The translations under genes and the position numbers were made by a program. 64,000 nt of DNA, taken from the NCBI RefSeq assembly GCF_002591895.1, contig NZ_NISX01000002.1, forward strand, positions 124,001 to 188,000, read 5' to 3'. The notes under the pieces are model-generated. The model did not search any database and had not been told where the DNA came from. It saw only the letters and a list, made by a program, of their open reading frames with translations. The DNA comes from Lacimicrobium alkaliphilum (GTDB taxonomy: Bacteria; Pseudomonadota; Gammaproteobacteria; Enterobacterales; Alteromonadaceae). The stretch's first letter is position 1. The number at the start of each line of letters is the position of its first letter. Shown here piece after piece: positions 27,594 to 37,634 of this stretch.

Positions 27594-27879
27594 AAAAACT
27601 CTCTGAGGTAAAAATATGAATTGGGTTTGCCGGAGCAACTGAAAAGCGCAAATCCGGCTTATCAACCGACCAATAGATCGTGTATTCTAAGCTTTTTTCA
27701 CGACTTTAACGAACGGATTAATCGACTATACACAGGTGATCTGAAAATGCAGCCCTGAGCGCCATATTATCGCTTACTGAGCGCCAGACAATCGCTTTTG
27801 GCACACACTTTCAAGCTTCCCGTAGTGTAATTGGTAACAGGCCAGATAATGACGACTTATCCTTTTCAGGGCAACGAAC

Positions 27880-28695
27880 ATGCAGCATCCCCAACTTGAC
27901 GCACTACCAGAATCCAGGCTGATCAGACTGGTGGAGCATCCCTGGTTTACCAACAGTATTATTGCTCTGATCCTGATCAATGCTGTAACTCTAGGGCTGG
28001 AAACCATGGCACTGGAACCTGCATCACTGCGGATGCTGAGCGTGCTTGATGTGCTGATATTGTGCATATTTACGCTGGAACTGATATTAAAACTCATCGC
28101 TTACCGAAAACGCTTTTTTAGCGGAGGCTGGAACTGGTTTGATTTGATTATCGTGACCCTGTCCTGGGTCCCTTCAAGCGGGCCGCTCTCGGTATTGCGA
28201 GCGTTCAGAATTTTAAGGATCCTGCGTCTTTTTTCCGTGGTCCCACAGATGCGCAGAGTCATAGGGGCTCTGGGGCACTCTTTGCCAGGGATGATGTCGG
28301 TGGTCGGCGTGCTGGGAATTATTTTCTATGTGTCGGCAGTGCTGGTCACCAAGCTATTTGGAGACAATCCTGATGGACAGATGCAGGAGTGGTTTGGCAG
28401 TATCGGCGCGTCTGCTTACACCCTGTTTCAAATCATGACGCTGGAAAGCTGGTCTATGGGCATTGTCAGACCCACCATGGAGCTGTATCCCCTGTCGTGG
28501 CTGTTTTTTGTGCCATTTATTATTGTTACCAGCTTCGCCGTATTAAATCTGTTTATCGGCATCATTGTTGATGCCATGCAGGTAATGCACGAGGAGGAAG
28601 AAAAGCACCTGCCGCAAGCGGCCACTAAAGAAGATATTGCAGGGCTTAAAGCGCAACTTCAGGCAATTAATGACAAGCTCAACGGTCAGGGATGA
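27880..28695 (+). CDS. Voltage-gated sodium channel (NavAb/NaChBac type)
   Basis: This is a 271-residue single-domain, six-helix cation channel expected to form homotetramers. The S4 sensor has regularly spaced arginines (LRAFRILRILRLFSVVPQMRRV). The selectivity filter is TLESWSM at about residues 187-193, matching the bacterial sodium-channel filter of NavAb and related channels. The S6 helix (FAVLNLFIGIIVDAM) is followed by an acidic EEEEK neck and a C-terminal coiled coil (DIAGLKAQLQAINDKL) typical of tetramer assembly. Its stop overlaps the convergent binding-protein gene by 10 bases. The 286-bp gap to dbpA must contain both divergent promoters; I see no clear hexamers. Confidence 0.93.
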   Translation: MQHPQLDALPESRLIRLVEHPWFTNSIIALILINAVTLGLETMALEPASLRMLSVLDVLILCIFTLELILKLIAYRKRFFSGGWNWFDLIIVTLSWVPSSGPLSVLRAFRILRILRLFSVVPQMRRVIGALGHSLPGMMSVVGVLGIIFYVSAVLVTKLFGDNPDGQMQEWFGSIGASAYTLFQIMTLESWSMGIVRPTMELYPLSWLFFVPFIIVTSFAVLNLFIGIIVDAMQVMHEEEEKHLPQAATKEDIAGLKAQLQAINDKLNGQG

Positions 28696-29504
28696 ACTGT
28701 CTTTGGCAACGCCCACAGGTTTAACGCACTATCGGCGTAATGCAAGGTCAGACCGTACTCTGAACGGATTCGCTTCAGCCAGCTATTGCGCATTTGGGTA
28801 AACATGGCAGAGTCCCGGAACGCCTCTGTGGCCTGTTGCCAACGTTCTGCCTCCTGCTCATCGACGCCCAGCCTGGACAATGCAATATAGGTGGTTTCTA
28901 TATTGTGCGTGTAAATCGATGTATAGCTGCTGCAATCCCGTTTCAACTGGCCGCAGTAATAGTCCAGGCCAGCAGCAGAGAAAAACAATGCATCGATACG
29001 CCCCTTCGTCAGCGCCGTCACTGCCTGTCGCCAGGTGGTATAAGACACCAGGTTTTTCAGCCCGGCATCGATCAGCAAACTTTCCCGAAAATCACCGCGC
29101 TGCACACCGACAGCCGTAAACTGCTCAAGCTGCTCCAGTGCCGCTATCTTGCCCGGCGAGCCATTGGCGAACACAGCATGCAGGTTGCGGGTCAGAGGCA
29201 TCAGCCAGTGAAATAACGCCTCTCTTTCTTCATTCCTGACCAGTGGAAACAACACAACGCGACCCTGTTCAGTTGCACGCATATAGGCCCGGGCCCAGGG
29301 GTTCAGCAACACAGGTTGGTGACTTCCGAGGTGGGTCTGAATGCCTCCTACCAGCTCAACAGCATAACCGGTCAGCTGATCAGTTTGATCGCGGAAGACA
29401 AAAGGCGGTTCTTCATGAGTCAGTATGGCCAGATCATTTTGCGCCCTGACATCGCTAATCAATACCAACAGGGCCAGCAAAATAATACCTGGCATACGCA
29501 TCAT
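28686..29504 (-). CDS. Periplasmic amino-acid-type (SBP_bac_3) solute-binding protein
   Basis: This is a 272-residue exported binding-fold protein. The signal peptide is MRMPGIILLALLVLISDVRA. The body begins LAILTHEEPPFVFRDQTDQLTGYAVELV, the standard opening of family-3 solute-binding domains, and later shows VGVQRGDFRESLLIDAGL and ALTKGRIDALFFSAAG. No ABC permease or ATPase is adjacent, as is common for the many orphan family-3 proteins in Alteromonadales. I start at the ATG at 29504 with AGGTGAAG upstream; it begins 2 bases after the pyrC stop, suggesting co-transcription with pyrC. Confidence 0.82.
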   Translation of the reverse strand: MMRMPGIILLALLVLISDVRAQNDLAILTHEEPPFVFRDQTDQLTGYAVELVGGIQTHLGSHQPVLLNPWARAYMRATEQGRVVLFPLVRNEEREALFHWLMPLTRNLHAVFANGSPGKIAALEQLEQFTAVGVQRGDFRESLLIDAGLKNLVSYTTWRQAVTALTKGRIDALFFSAAGLDYYCGQLKRDCSSYTSIYTHNIETTYIALSRLGVDEQEAERWQQATEAFRDSAMFTQMRNSWLKRIRSEYGLTLHYADSALNLWALPKTVHP

Positions 29505-29506
29505 GG

Positions 29507-30538
29507 TTACTTCACCTGCCAATTTACCATTGTGCCCGCCTGGAACGGCACAATGGGATTACCATTGGGTAAGGTTAATTGCTCAGGGATCTGCCAGGGT
29601 TCACGCACCAGCGTCACCGTGCCTTTGTTACGGGGCAGGCCGTAAAAATCCGCGCCATAATGGCTGGCAAAACCTTCCAGTTTGTCCAGTACATTCAACT
29701 CTTCAAACACTTGCGCGTAAAGCTCCAAAGCACTCCAGGCACTGTAGCAACCTGCACACCCACAGGCTGATTCTTTGCGATGCTGTTCATGGGGTGCCGA
29801 ATCCGTACCCAGAAAGAATTTGACAGAACCGCTGGCCACTGCATCCCGCAAAGCCTGCTGATGAGTATTGCGTTTTAACACAGGTAAACAGTAGTTGTGC
29901 GGGCGAATACCTCCCACCAGAAGATCATTACGGTTCAGCATTAAATGCTGAGGAGTGATAGTGGCCGCCACATTCTCTGAAGCTGCACTGACAAACTCCA
30001 CTGCATCCCGTGTGGTAATATGTTCCAGCACCACTTTCAGGTCCGGGAATTGTCTGACGATGTCGCTCAGGTGACGATCAATAAACACTTTTTCGCGATC
30101 GAAAATATCAATCTCTGCGGCGGTCACCTCACCATGCACCAGCAATAACATGCCTTGTTCCGCCATCTCTGCAAACACCGGATAAAGGCTCTCGAGGGCC
30201 GATACAGCCGCATCGGAATTGGTGGTGGCGCCGGCCGGATAGAGTTTAGCCGCCACAATACCGGCTTCTCTGGCCTCGCGAATATCCTCTATACGGGTAT
30301 CGTTAGTCAGATACAGTGTCATCAGCGGTTCGAAATCACTGCCCGGTGGCCTGGCATCAAGAATCCTGGCTTTATATTCCTCAGCCAGCTGTGTTGTTGT
30401 GACCGGTGGCACCAGATTCGGCATAACAATGGCACGTCTGAAACAACGAGCGGTAGCGGCAACCGTTTCTTTTAGGATATCACCGTCGCGTAAATGCAGA
30501 TGCCAGTCATCGGGCGTGGTGATGGTTAACTCGTTCAT
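29507..30538 (-). CDS. pyrC: Dihydroorotase
   Basis: This is the third step of de novo pyrimidine synthesis, cyclising carbamoyl aspartate to dihydroorotate. At 343 residues it has the length of the E. coli-type (class II) enzyme. Zinc ligands are visible in [22 protein letters not shown] (the carbamylated lysine), [18 protein letters not shown] and the catalytic LGTDSAPH. The C-terminal [20 protein letters not shown] closes the family pattern. Confidence 0.96.
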   Translation of the reverse strand: MNELTITTPDDWHLHLRDGDILKETVAATARCFRRAIVMPNLVPPVTTTQLAEEYKARILDARPPGSDFEPLMTLYLTNDTRIEDIREAREAGIVAAKLYPAGATTNSDAAVSALESLYPVFAEMAEQGMLLLVHGEVTAAEIDIFDREKVFIDRHLSDIVRQFPDLKVVLEHITTRDAVEFVSAASENVAATITPQHLMLNRNDLLVGGIRPHNYCLPVLKRNTHQQALRDAVASGSVKFFLGTDSAPHEQHRKESACGCAGCYSAWSALELYAQVFEELNVLDKLEGFASHYGADFYGLPRNKGTVTLVREPWQIPEQLTLPNGNPIVPFQAGTMVNWQVK

Positions 30539-30663
30539 AAAACCCCTGAAGTTAATACAAAGACTGCGTACTAATTATGCCAGATCCAGTCCATATCTGG
30601 CCCCTTTTTTCTGTGCAGACTTTACGCAAAGCGAGTATTATACCCGCAGAACAAAAAAAGAGC

Positions 30664-33594
30664 ATGACGATGTCTACCCTCTCATTCAAAACCCTGGGCC
30701 TGGTTGTTTTGACGACCATTTTGCTGAGCAGCAAACTGTTTGCCGAACCGGTTCCGTTGTCTGAATACTTCATCGAGCACTGGACTGATCAGCATGGCCT
30801 GCCACACAATAGTGTCAACAGTATCAGGCAAACGCCGGATGGCTACCTTTGGTTTGCCACCTGGGAAGGTGTGGTCAGATTTAACGGGCGTGAGTTCACC
30901 CGCTTCGGCAGTGACACCGTTGACACGCTGAACGACTCAGGTATTCGCGCACTCACCGTAACCCCGGAGGGTGAGTTATTGGCGGCGGGTTCACGGGGCG
31001 CTTTTTCACGTTATAGCGACAACCAATGGCAACCGATGCCACATATCGATGCCAGAATTAATTATATTCTTCAGGACAGACAGCAGAATATCTGGCTGGC
31101 AACCAATAGTCAGGGGTTGTTCAGAATAGATTCCGATAACAAGATCAGGCATTTCACCACCTCCGAAGGGCTCCCCACATTAACCATCGAGACGCTGCAT
31201 GAAGATAACCTCGGGAATTTATGGGTGGGCACCGCCAGCGGCTTAGTGAGAGTCAGCCGGAATATGCTCACGCTGATCCGCGATATTCCGGCCGTTCCGG
31301 TGATCAGTATCGCCGAGGATCAGAGTGGTAAACTGGTTATCGGTGCCGAAGCCGGCCTTTACCGTGGTCAGGGCGATACCTTCAGCGCTTTTTATCCTGA
31401 TATTCTGAACAACGGCATCAGCCAGCTAATGGCTGACGATCAGGGTGCCTTGTGGGTGGGTACGGCCAGGGGCGAACTATTCAGAATAACGGAGCAAAAT
31501 ATTGATCAGGTTGGGCCAAAACAGGGGCTGCCAGACAGCCGCATCAAAGCCCTGTATCAGGATAACGAAAAGAGCTTGTGGATTGGCACCAACTCAGGAC
31601 TGGTAAGATTACGCACAGCTAATTTCAGTACCATAAGCACTCAACAGGGACTGCCCAGCGACTATGTCCGCAGCGTTTTAAGCACCCATGATGGCAGTAT
31701 CCTGGCAGGTACCAGCCATGGCCTTGCCCGTATTCAGGGCAACCAGGCCGAGCCGGTGCCCTTGCCACTGGCAGAAACAGCACTGCCCTCAATTCTGAGT
31801 CTGGCGCAACAGGGTGACAATATACTCATTGGCACACACCAGCACGGGTTATTACTTCTTGGCCCTGATAATCAGCTGCAACAATTCAGTGTAGCCCAGG
31901 GGCTGCCCTCTAATCAGGTTCGGGCGGTTATTCAACAAGAAAATGGCACCATCTGGGCAGGCACTGCGCAAGGGCTATCCAGAATCAGTTCACAGGGCAC
32001 CCGTCACTATAACCAATCCAATGGGCTGCTGGATGATTATGTGATGGCTCTGGCACAGGATCCAAGTGGTAATATCTGGATTGGTACCGAATCGGGTGCA
32101 GCTATATATATGCAGGGAACAATACAGACTCTGACGCTGGACCATCTGGATAACACCCGCTCGGTCTATGGCTTCTATGCCGGTAAAGATGGCGAGTACA
32201 TGTGGCTGGCAACAGATCGCGGCCTGGTACGCTACCGCTATCATGATCAGAGCCTGAGTATGATTGGATTGCAACAAGGCTTCCCGATCCAGAAGTTGTT
32301 TCAGGTGGTTGAAGACAACAAGCAAAATCTGTGGCTGACCTCAAACATGGGTATCGTCAGAATGCCTCTGCAACAGGCCCACGGCATCGCCGATGGGATA
32401 ATTGAAAAAGCAGATGTCAGAGTTTTTTCAAGTGGTGAGGGCATGCTCAGCCATCAGGCAAATGGCACGTCCGGCCCGGCCGTTACAAAAGATCAATCGG
32501 GGAATATCCTGATTGCCACGGCAAAAGGGGTGGCCAGAGTTAACCCGGACCATATCAAAGAGTTAAGTGACTTCTCTGTACCTGTGGTACTGGAACGCCT
32601 TGAAGTGGATGGTCAGGCATTACCTGTCACCAACAGCCTCGAATTGCCTGCCGATACCCGCAGAATACAGTTCAGATTTGCCGGATTAGGCTATATTCTG
32701 CCCGATGCCATTGAATATCATACCAGGCTGGAGGGTTTTGACAGCAACTGGGTAGCCAGGGGCAATGTACCGGTGGCAGAGTACACAAACCTCTCCCCCG
32801 GAAAATATCAGTTTCAGGTCAAAGCCAGTTATCCGGGAGCAGAACAAACAACAAATCACCCTATGCTGAACGTGAAAATGAGAGTAACACCTTATTTCTG
32901 GCAACGCACCGAGGTGATTGCCAGCGCAATTCTGCTGGCATTGTTGATGCTCATCGCCTTTGTCCGCGCCAGAGAGCATGTATTACGGGCCCATGCCAGA
33001 GAACTCAGAGAGCAGGTTCAGGTGCAAACTCAGGAAATTCAGCAACAAGCCAGATTGTTTGAGCAGCAGGCGATGCAGGATCCTCTTACCGGCCTGGCCA
33101 ACCGCCGTTCGTTCGATAACTACCTTAAGCAACTCAGCCATAATCCTACGCAATACACTGGTTATTTTCTTGCCATTATTGATATCGACAACTTCAAACT
33201 GGTCAATGACCGATGGTCACACGATGTCGGTGACCGCGCCATCCATGCCGTAGCTTCCGTTATCGCTCACAATTGCCGTGAGGGCGATCATGCTGCACGC
33301 TGGGGTGGAGAAGAATTCTCTCTGGTTATGCCGGGAGTGGATGTACACAAAGCGAGTGAAATCTGTGAGCGGATACGACAGCAAATTCAGGCTGCTGATT
33401 ACAGTCATCTCGGTTTCGGATTAACACTCACAGTGAGTATAGGCCTGAGCGGTAGTGTGGCACTGGATGACTACCGGCGTTTGCTTATTGAAGCAGATAA
33501 GGCCCTTTATCACGCCAAATCCAGCGGCCGCAACAGCGTCAGAATATGGAAAAGTCCACCAACCCCCACACCGATTGGCAGTAAATCGGCCTGA
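30664..33594 (+). CDS. Sensor diguanylate cyclase with two-component propeller and Y_Y_Y domains
   Basis: This is a membrane-bound c-di-GMP synthase with a large periplasmic sensor, 976 residues. A signal sequence (TLGLVVLTTILLSSKLFA) is followed by about 14 propeller repeats of the type NIWLATNSQGLFRI, LGNLWVGTASGLVRV and GTIWAGTAQGLSRI (residues 30-690). Next are a Y_Y_Y beta-sandwich (IQFRFAGLGYILPDAIEYHTRLEGFDSNW), one TM helix near 750-770 (SAILLALLMLIAFV), a coiled linker and a GGDEF domain. The active-site motif is GGEEF near residue 880, with an RxxD product-inhibition site (REGD) nine residues before it, so it should be active. The start with a good leader is the ATG at 30664. The ligand is unknown; related sensors bind polysaccharide fragments. 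Confidence 0.92.
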   Translation: MTMSTLSFKTLGLVVLTTILLSSKLFAEPVPLSEYFIEHWTDQHGLPHNSVNSIRQTPDGYLWFATWEGVVRFNGREFTRFGSDTVDTLNDSGIRALTVTPEGELLAAGSRGAFSRYSDNQWQPMPHIDARINYILQDRQQNIWLATNSQGLFRIDSDNKIRHFTTSEGLPTLTIETLHEDNLGNLWVGTASGLVRVSRNMLTLIRDIPAVPVISIAEDQSGKLVIGAEAGLYRGQGDTFSAFYPDILNNGISQLMADDQGALWVGTARGELFRITEQNIDQVGPKQGLPDSRIKALYQDNEKSLWIGTNSGLVRLRTANFSTISTQQGLPSDYVRSVLSTHDGSILAGTSHGLARIQGNQAEPVPLPLAETALPSILSLAQQGDNILIGTHQHGLLLLGPDNQLQQFSVAQGLPSNQVRAVIQQENGTIWAGTAQGLSRISSQGTRHYNQSNGLLDDYVMALAQDPSGNIWIGTESGAAIYMQGTIQTLTLDHLDNTRSVYGFYAGKDGEYMWLATDRGLVRYRYHDQSLSMIGLQQGFPIQKLFQVVEDNKQNLWLTSNMGIVRMPLQQAHGIADGIIEKADVRVFSSGEGMLSHQANGTSGPAVTKDQSGNILIATAKGVARVNPDHIKELSDFSVPVVLERLEVDGQALPVTNSLELPADTRRIQFRFAGLGYILPDAIEYHTRLEGFDSNWVARGNVPVAEYTNLSPGKYQFQVKASYPGAEQTTNHPMLNVKMRVTPYFWQRTEVIASAILLALLMLIAFVRAREHVLRAHARELREQVQVQTQEIQQQARLFEQQAMQDPLTGLANRRSFDNYLKQLSHNPTQYTGYFLAIIDIDNFKLVNDRWSHDVGDRAIHAVASVIAHNCREGDHAARWGGEEFSLVMPGVDVHKASEICERIRQQIQAADYSHLGFGLTLTVSIGLSGSVALDDYRRLLIEADKALYHAKSSGRNSVRIWKSPPTPTPIGSKSA

Positions 33595-33638
33595 GCAATA
33601 GCTCAATGGGCTTGATAACCATATGCCTGAACCAATAA

Positions 33639-34085
33639 TCAACCGGAAACGAGCAAAAACAGCCAGAGATGGCAAACAATAACAATAGCCGTCAGTCGAT
33701 TTCTCAGCACCGCATAGCCTGTAGGAAACACCTTATCCAACTGCTGATGGACTTCGTACAGACGCAGCAGCAAGAACAGTCCGGCCTGAATCAACAGCGC
33801 CGCCTGGGCCAGTAACACGAACGACACAAAACTGGCAACCACAATGCTGACCGCCCACACTCCCCTTTGCAGAGACGTTTCGGCCTGATAAAGCACAGGC
33901 CATAGCACCCCGGCCATAAAGCCGAGGATCAGACAACTGTATAACTGAAAAAGCACCACCGCGTGTAGTTCAGAAGGCCACCACGGCTGCCAGTAAATAA
34001 GTGGAAGTATTACAAAGGGAATTAACCCTGCGTAGCCAAGAATTCGTAACGCGGGATGGATAGCAACCGGTCTTTCAGCGGCCAT
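33639..34085 (-). CDS. DUF3429-like integral membrane protein
   Basis: This is a 148-residue protein with about four or five hydrophobic helices (ILGYAGLIPFVILPLIYW, LFQLYSCLILGFMAGVLWPVLY, GVWAVSIVVASFVSFVLLAQAALLIQAGLFLLL), resembling the DUF3429 family, whose function is not known. The start is the ATG at 34085 with GGAG 7 bases upstream, overlapping the end of the DCC-family gene by 11 bases. The pair is therefore translationally coupled. Confidence 0.7.
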   Translation of the reverse strand: MAAERPVAIHPALRILGYAGLIPFVILPLIYWQPWWPSELHAVVLFQLYSCLILGFMAGVLWPVLYQAETSLQRGVWAVSIVVASFVSFVLLAQAALLIQAGLFLLLRLYEVHQQLDKVFPTGYAVLRNRLTAIVIVCHLWLFLLVSG

Positions 34086-34428
34086 CACACACTCCGTCTG
34101 TACACCTTTGACGCTTTTTGGCCCAGTAGCCATAAGCTTTACAAGCCAGCCAGTAACAAGGTTTTAACCGCAAAAACGTCACCAACCGGTGAAAACCTGC
34201 CAGGCGCCAGTAATACAAACTGGCATCCAACCCTTTAACGAACTGTTGACCGTCCCACAGATGAAGCACGGCCATCATCTGTGCCTTATTTACCCCGGCA
34301 TAAGAACAGAAGTCACTGTCACTGATATCCACCATCTGTAGCTTGCCCGTCAGCCGGGGTGCCAGCCATGCCATTTCGTGGCGGCATAGCCGGCAACTTC
34401 CATCATAAAAAAGCTTCACGTGTTGCAT
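34075..34428 (-). CDS. DCC-family (DUF393) thiol-disulfide oxidoreductase-like protein
   Basis: This is a 117-residue protein with the defining YDGSCRLC motif near the N-terminus (MQHVKLFYDGSCRLCRHEM), the thioredoxin-like CxxC of the DCC family. It also has the typical later segment LHLWDGQQFVKGLDASLYYWRLAGF. Function is a predicted redox role with no confirmed partner. It is coupled to the downstream DUF3429-like gene. Confidence 0.82.
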   Translation of the reverse strand: MQHVKLFYDGSCRLCRHEMAWLAPRLTGKLQMVDISDSDFCSYAGVNKAQMMAVLHLWDGQQFVKGLDASLYYWRLAGFHRLVTFLRLKPCYWLACKAYGYWAKKRQRCTDGVCDGR

Positions 34429-34501
34429 CAGTTATTGGCTGGTTTTCAGGTAACATGTATTACGGGTAAACGCCGCGCAGGATCAGTTTGTGTACCCGGC
34501 G

Positions 34502-37500
34502 CTATCGGTGACGCCAGTTCAATACAATCACTGTCACAGCGGGCAGCAGAGTCAGCGTCACCAGAGCTGCACCTAGAATCCCGGCCATGACGATCACACC
34601 CACTCCACGATATAGCTCCGTACCCGAGCCAGGCAAAAATACCAGCGGCGCCAGACCACAGATAGTGGTAATTGTAGAGATAGCAATCGGCCTGAGCCTT
34701 GACCTTACCGCCTCTTCGACTGCTTCCAGTGCAATCATTCCCTGCTGCTTAACGTTGTCTATAGCCCGATGCAATATCAATATGGGATTATTCACTACCG
34801 TTCCCATCAGAATCAGAAAACCGAGCATAGAAATCATATCAAAAGGCTGGTGCAACGCACTCAGGCCAAACCATGGCAGAACAGAACCCACCAGATTCAG
34901 TAGCGCCAGCCCCGCCAGGCCACCAGCAATGCCCAGCGGGATTGTGGTCATTATCAGCAGCGGATAGCCCCAGTGACTGAAAATGGCCACCATCAGAAGA
35001 TACACAATAACCAGGGCTACCAGATAATTGTCGCTCAGCGCTTCGCGAGTGGCGTCCAGCTGGTCGGCAGCACCCGATATACTCAGGGTGATCCCTGCCG
35101 GCACCTGGCCGCTCTGTCGCAAATGCTCAACCAGTTCCTCCCGCACCCTGGCAACCCCCGTCTCCAGTGCCACCGAACGAGGCGGAATAATATTCAGTGT
35201 CACCGTTCTCTGGCCGTCCAGACGACGAATATTGCTGGTATCCACGATCTTTTCTATTGTCGCCAGCTCAGACAAGGGGAGTTTCTCACCGGAGGGCGTG
35301 TGCAACTGAATATCATCCAGACTCTGCAGATTTACCCCGGGCCCCTGGCGACTGTATAGATACATATCAATCTTGTCATCAAGCAGGAAAAATTCGTTCA
35401 CAAAAGCGCCGTCTGTGAGCGCAGCCACAGCAAACCCGATATCTTCGGTGTTCATGCCCAGCTCAGCAGCACGCCCCCAGTCCGGGCGAATTTGCACCAG
35501 AGGCTGAGCCAGTGACAAACTGCCCGGTTGTGACTGAATCCGGGGGTCATCGAAGATCTCCCCGGCTCGCGTATACGCGGCCTGGGCCACAGCGAACAAA
35601 TCGGCTAAATCGGGGCCGGAAATATCCAGATTTACACTGCGTGTTCCACCGTCGTTACTGCTGATAATAGAGCCGCGGGCAGCAAAGGCGCGCATACCGG
35701 GGTATTGTTCATATTTGTCGGTAATCGCCTGCATCAGGTCTTCAATATCACCGGGGTTCAGTGACTGGGAGATAATTCTCAGACTTTGCGGGCTGATGCT
35801 CATATTCAGATAGGCCATGGCCGGCACCTCGGCCTCGCCGCGATGATAAGCTTGTGGATCTGCGCCAACAAACGGCATAAAGTAGTCGTTAAGTTCTTCG
35901 CCTATCTTCGCCATCGTGTCGAGATTGTAGCCTGGCGGCGCATTCATGGAGGCAAAGGTCTTGGGCTCTTCCCCTTCGGGCAAATATTCCGCCGGCGGCG
36001 TCAGAAACAGCACAATAAGCACGCTCAGAGACAGGGTAATAGCGATACAGACCCACCGTCTTTTGCCGGTAGCCAGGATCCAACTGATCGTATTCAGCAC
36101 AATACCCTGCCCTGTCTTCTTGTTTTCATCCTGATTATTAACCGCTCCGCTGAAATTCAGCCTTGCGCTGGCGGTAGGGATGACCGTAATGGCCACCAGC
36201 ATGGACACCAGAATCGACGCTGAAATGGCAATAGCAACGTCAGAATAAAGCTGACCGGCTTCCTCAGCGATAAACACCACTGGCAAAAATACCATCACCG
36301 TTGTCAGCGTTGAGCCCAGCACTGCCGACCATACTTTCTGTACTCCCGCTACCGCAGCTTTGAGTTTATCGGCTCCCCTGCGCCGCTCCAGTTCGATACT
36401 CTCCAGTACCACAATACTGTTATCCAGGGTCATGCCGATGGCAAAGGCAATACCCGCCAAAGAGATGACATTAATGGTGCGCCCGGCCAGCAAAAGCCCC
36501 AGAAATGCGGCAATAGTGCAGATAGGAACACCCACTACACCGATCGCCGTGGCCTTGAATGAACGCAGAAACAGAAACATGACCAGAGTGGCCAGCAACG
36601 CACCGAGGATCAGGTTCTTCCATACATTGAAAACGGAATCCTGCACATACACCACATCATCGGCGGTCAGCGCCAGCTCCATGCCCTGGGGGGTCAACAG
36701 CTCCTGATTGATAAGCTCAACTTCCGCCAGCATCGCCCGCTTGATATCTATTACATTGGACCCGCTTTCACGCCGCACCGACAGGCTGATAACCGGCTTT
36801 TCATTAACAAAAGACAATGAGCTGATTTTGTAGTGATCGAGTTCAATCTCGGCTACGTCGCCAAGGCGCAGAATATTGTCTCCTTCGCGGCGCAGTATCA
36901 GCTGACGGATAGACTCAATGTCCTGAAAGCGCCCCAGCGTTCTGAGCAGATACCGGCGCTTACCACTTTGCACTTCCCCGGCGGAGATATCGCGGTTGCG
37001 CTGATTGATCACCTCACGCACCTGAGAAAGCGTCATGCCCTGTTCTGCCAGAGCGTCGGCGTTCACACGAATCTGAATCTGACGCCTGGCGCCCCCGCCG
37101 ACATTGACCTCCGCAACTCCGGCAACACTGGACATACGCGTACGCACATTGTCTTCAATATAATCCCGCATCATGTCCATATCGAGATTTCGGGGATTGC
37201 CCGGCAACGGTGAAACGCGAAAATACATAAAAGAATTGGCAGAGAACGAGGTCGCATAAACACGGGGCTCATCCACATTTACCGGATAGGAGGGGACCTG
37301 TGTCAAAGCGTTATTCACCCGGATCAGGGTTTCGGTGATGTCCACACCGAAGGGGAACTCCAGTTCGATTTGGGCCTCACCAAGGCTGGCTGACGAAGTC
37401 AGCTGCTGCAGATAGGGAATATTGCGCAGAAATTCTTCCTGCTCAATCAGGATCTCTTTTTCAATGTCCTGAGGCGTGGCTCCGGGCCAGCTGGTTTGCA

Positions 37501-37633
37501 CTGTGATAGTGCGCACATCCAGATCCGGAATCATCTGCACCGGGATACGCTGGGCAGCCAGTATACCCAGTACCACAATGATCAAAACGGTCACCGCCAC
37601 TAAGGTGCCATGTCGAACGATACCGGAAAACAT
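34502..37633 (-). CDS. RND-family efflux permease
   Basis: This is an inner-membrane proton-driven RND transporter of 1043 residues. The duplicated 12-helix layout is visible: TM1 LVAVTVLIIVVLGILAAQRIP, the TM4 region FAIGMTLDNSIVVLESIELERR and the C-terminal repeat GTVVNNPILILHRA. Large periplasmic loops contain porter-domain motifs such as TVQTSWPGATPQDIEKEI. The TM4 relay has Asp-Asn instead of the Asp-Asp of AcrB, common in several HAE subfamilies. It overlaps or abuts the upstream adaptor gene (start 37633, adaptor stop 37635) and forms a two-gene operon without a local outer-membrane channel gene. The substrate is not predictable. Confidence 0.93.
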   Translation of the reverse strand: MFSGIVRHGTLVAVTVLIIVVLGILAAQRIPVQMIPDLDVRTITVQTSWPGATPQDIEKEILIEQEEFLRNIPYLQQLTSSASLGEAQIELEFPFGVDITETLIRVNNALTQVPSYPVNVDEPRVYATSFSANSFMYFRVSPLPGNPRNLDMDMMRDYIEDNVRTRMSSVAGVAEVNVGGGARRQIQIRVNADALAEQGMTLSQVREVINQRNRDISAGEVQSGKRRYLLRTLGRFQDIESIRQLILRREGDNILRLGDVAEIELDHYKISSLSFVNEKPVISLSVRRESGSNVIDIKRAMLAEVELINQELLTPQGMELALTADDVVYVQDSVFNVWKNLILGALLATLVMFLFLRSFKATAIGVVGVPICTIAAFLGLLLAGRTINVISLAGIAFAIGMTLDNSIVVLESIELERRRGADKLKAAVAGVQKVWSAVLGSTLTTVMVFLPVVFIAEEAGQLYSDVAIAISASILVSMLVAITVIPTASARLNFSGAVNNQDENKKTGQGIVLNTISWILATGKRRWVCIAITLSLSVLIVLFLTPPAEYLPEGEEPKTFASMNAPPGYNLDTMAKIGEELNDYFMPFVGADPQAYHRGEAEVPAMAYLNMSISPQSLRIISQSLNPGDIEDLMQAITDKYEQYPGMRAFAARGSIISSNDGGTRSVNLDISGPDLADLFAVAQAAYTRAGEIFDDPRIQSQPGSLSLAQPLVQIRPDWGRAAELGMNTEDIGFAVAALTDGAFVNEFFLLDDKIDMYLYSRQGPGVNLQSLDDIQLHTPSGEKLPLSELATIEKIVDTSNIRRLDGQRTVTLNIIPPRSVALETGVARVREELVEHLRQSGQVPAGITLSISGAADQLDATREALSDNYLVALVIVYLLMVAIFSHWGYPLLIMTTIPLGIAGGLAGLALLNLVGSVLPWFGLSALHQPFDMISMLGFLILMGTVVNNPILILHRAIDNVKQQGMIALEAVEEAVRSRLRPIAISTITTICGLAPLVFLPGSGTELYRGVGVIVMAGILGAALVTLTLLPAVTVIVLNWRHR

Positions 37634-37634
37634 A

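Noticed and set aside
33595-34502. Possible frameshift splitting the DCC and DUF3429 proteins from one larger gene
   Set aside because: Both have normal family lengths and their own Shine-Dalgarno; the 11-base overlap is ordinary translational coupling.
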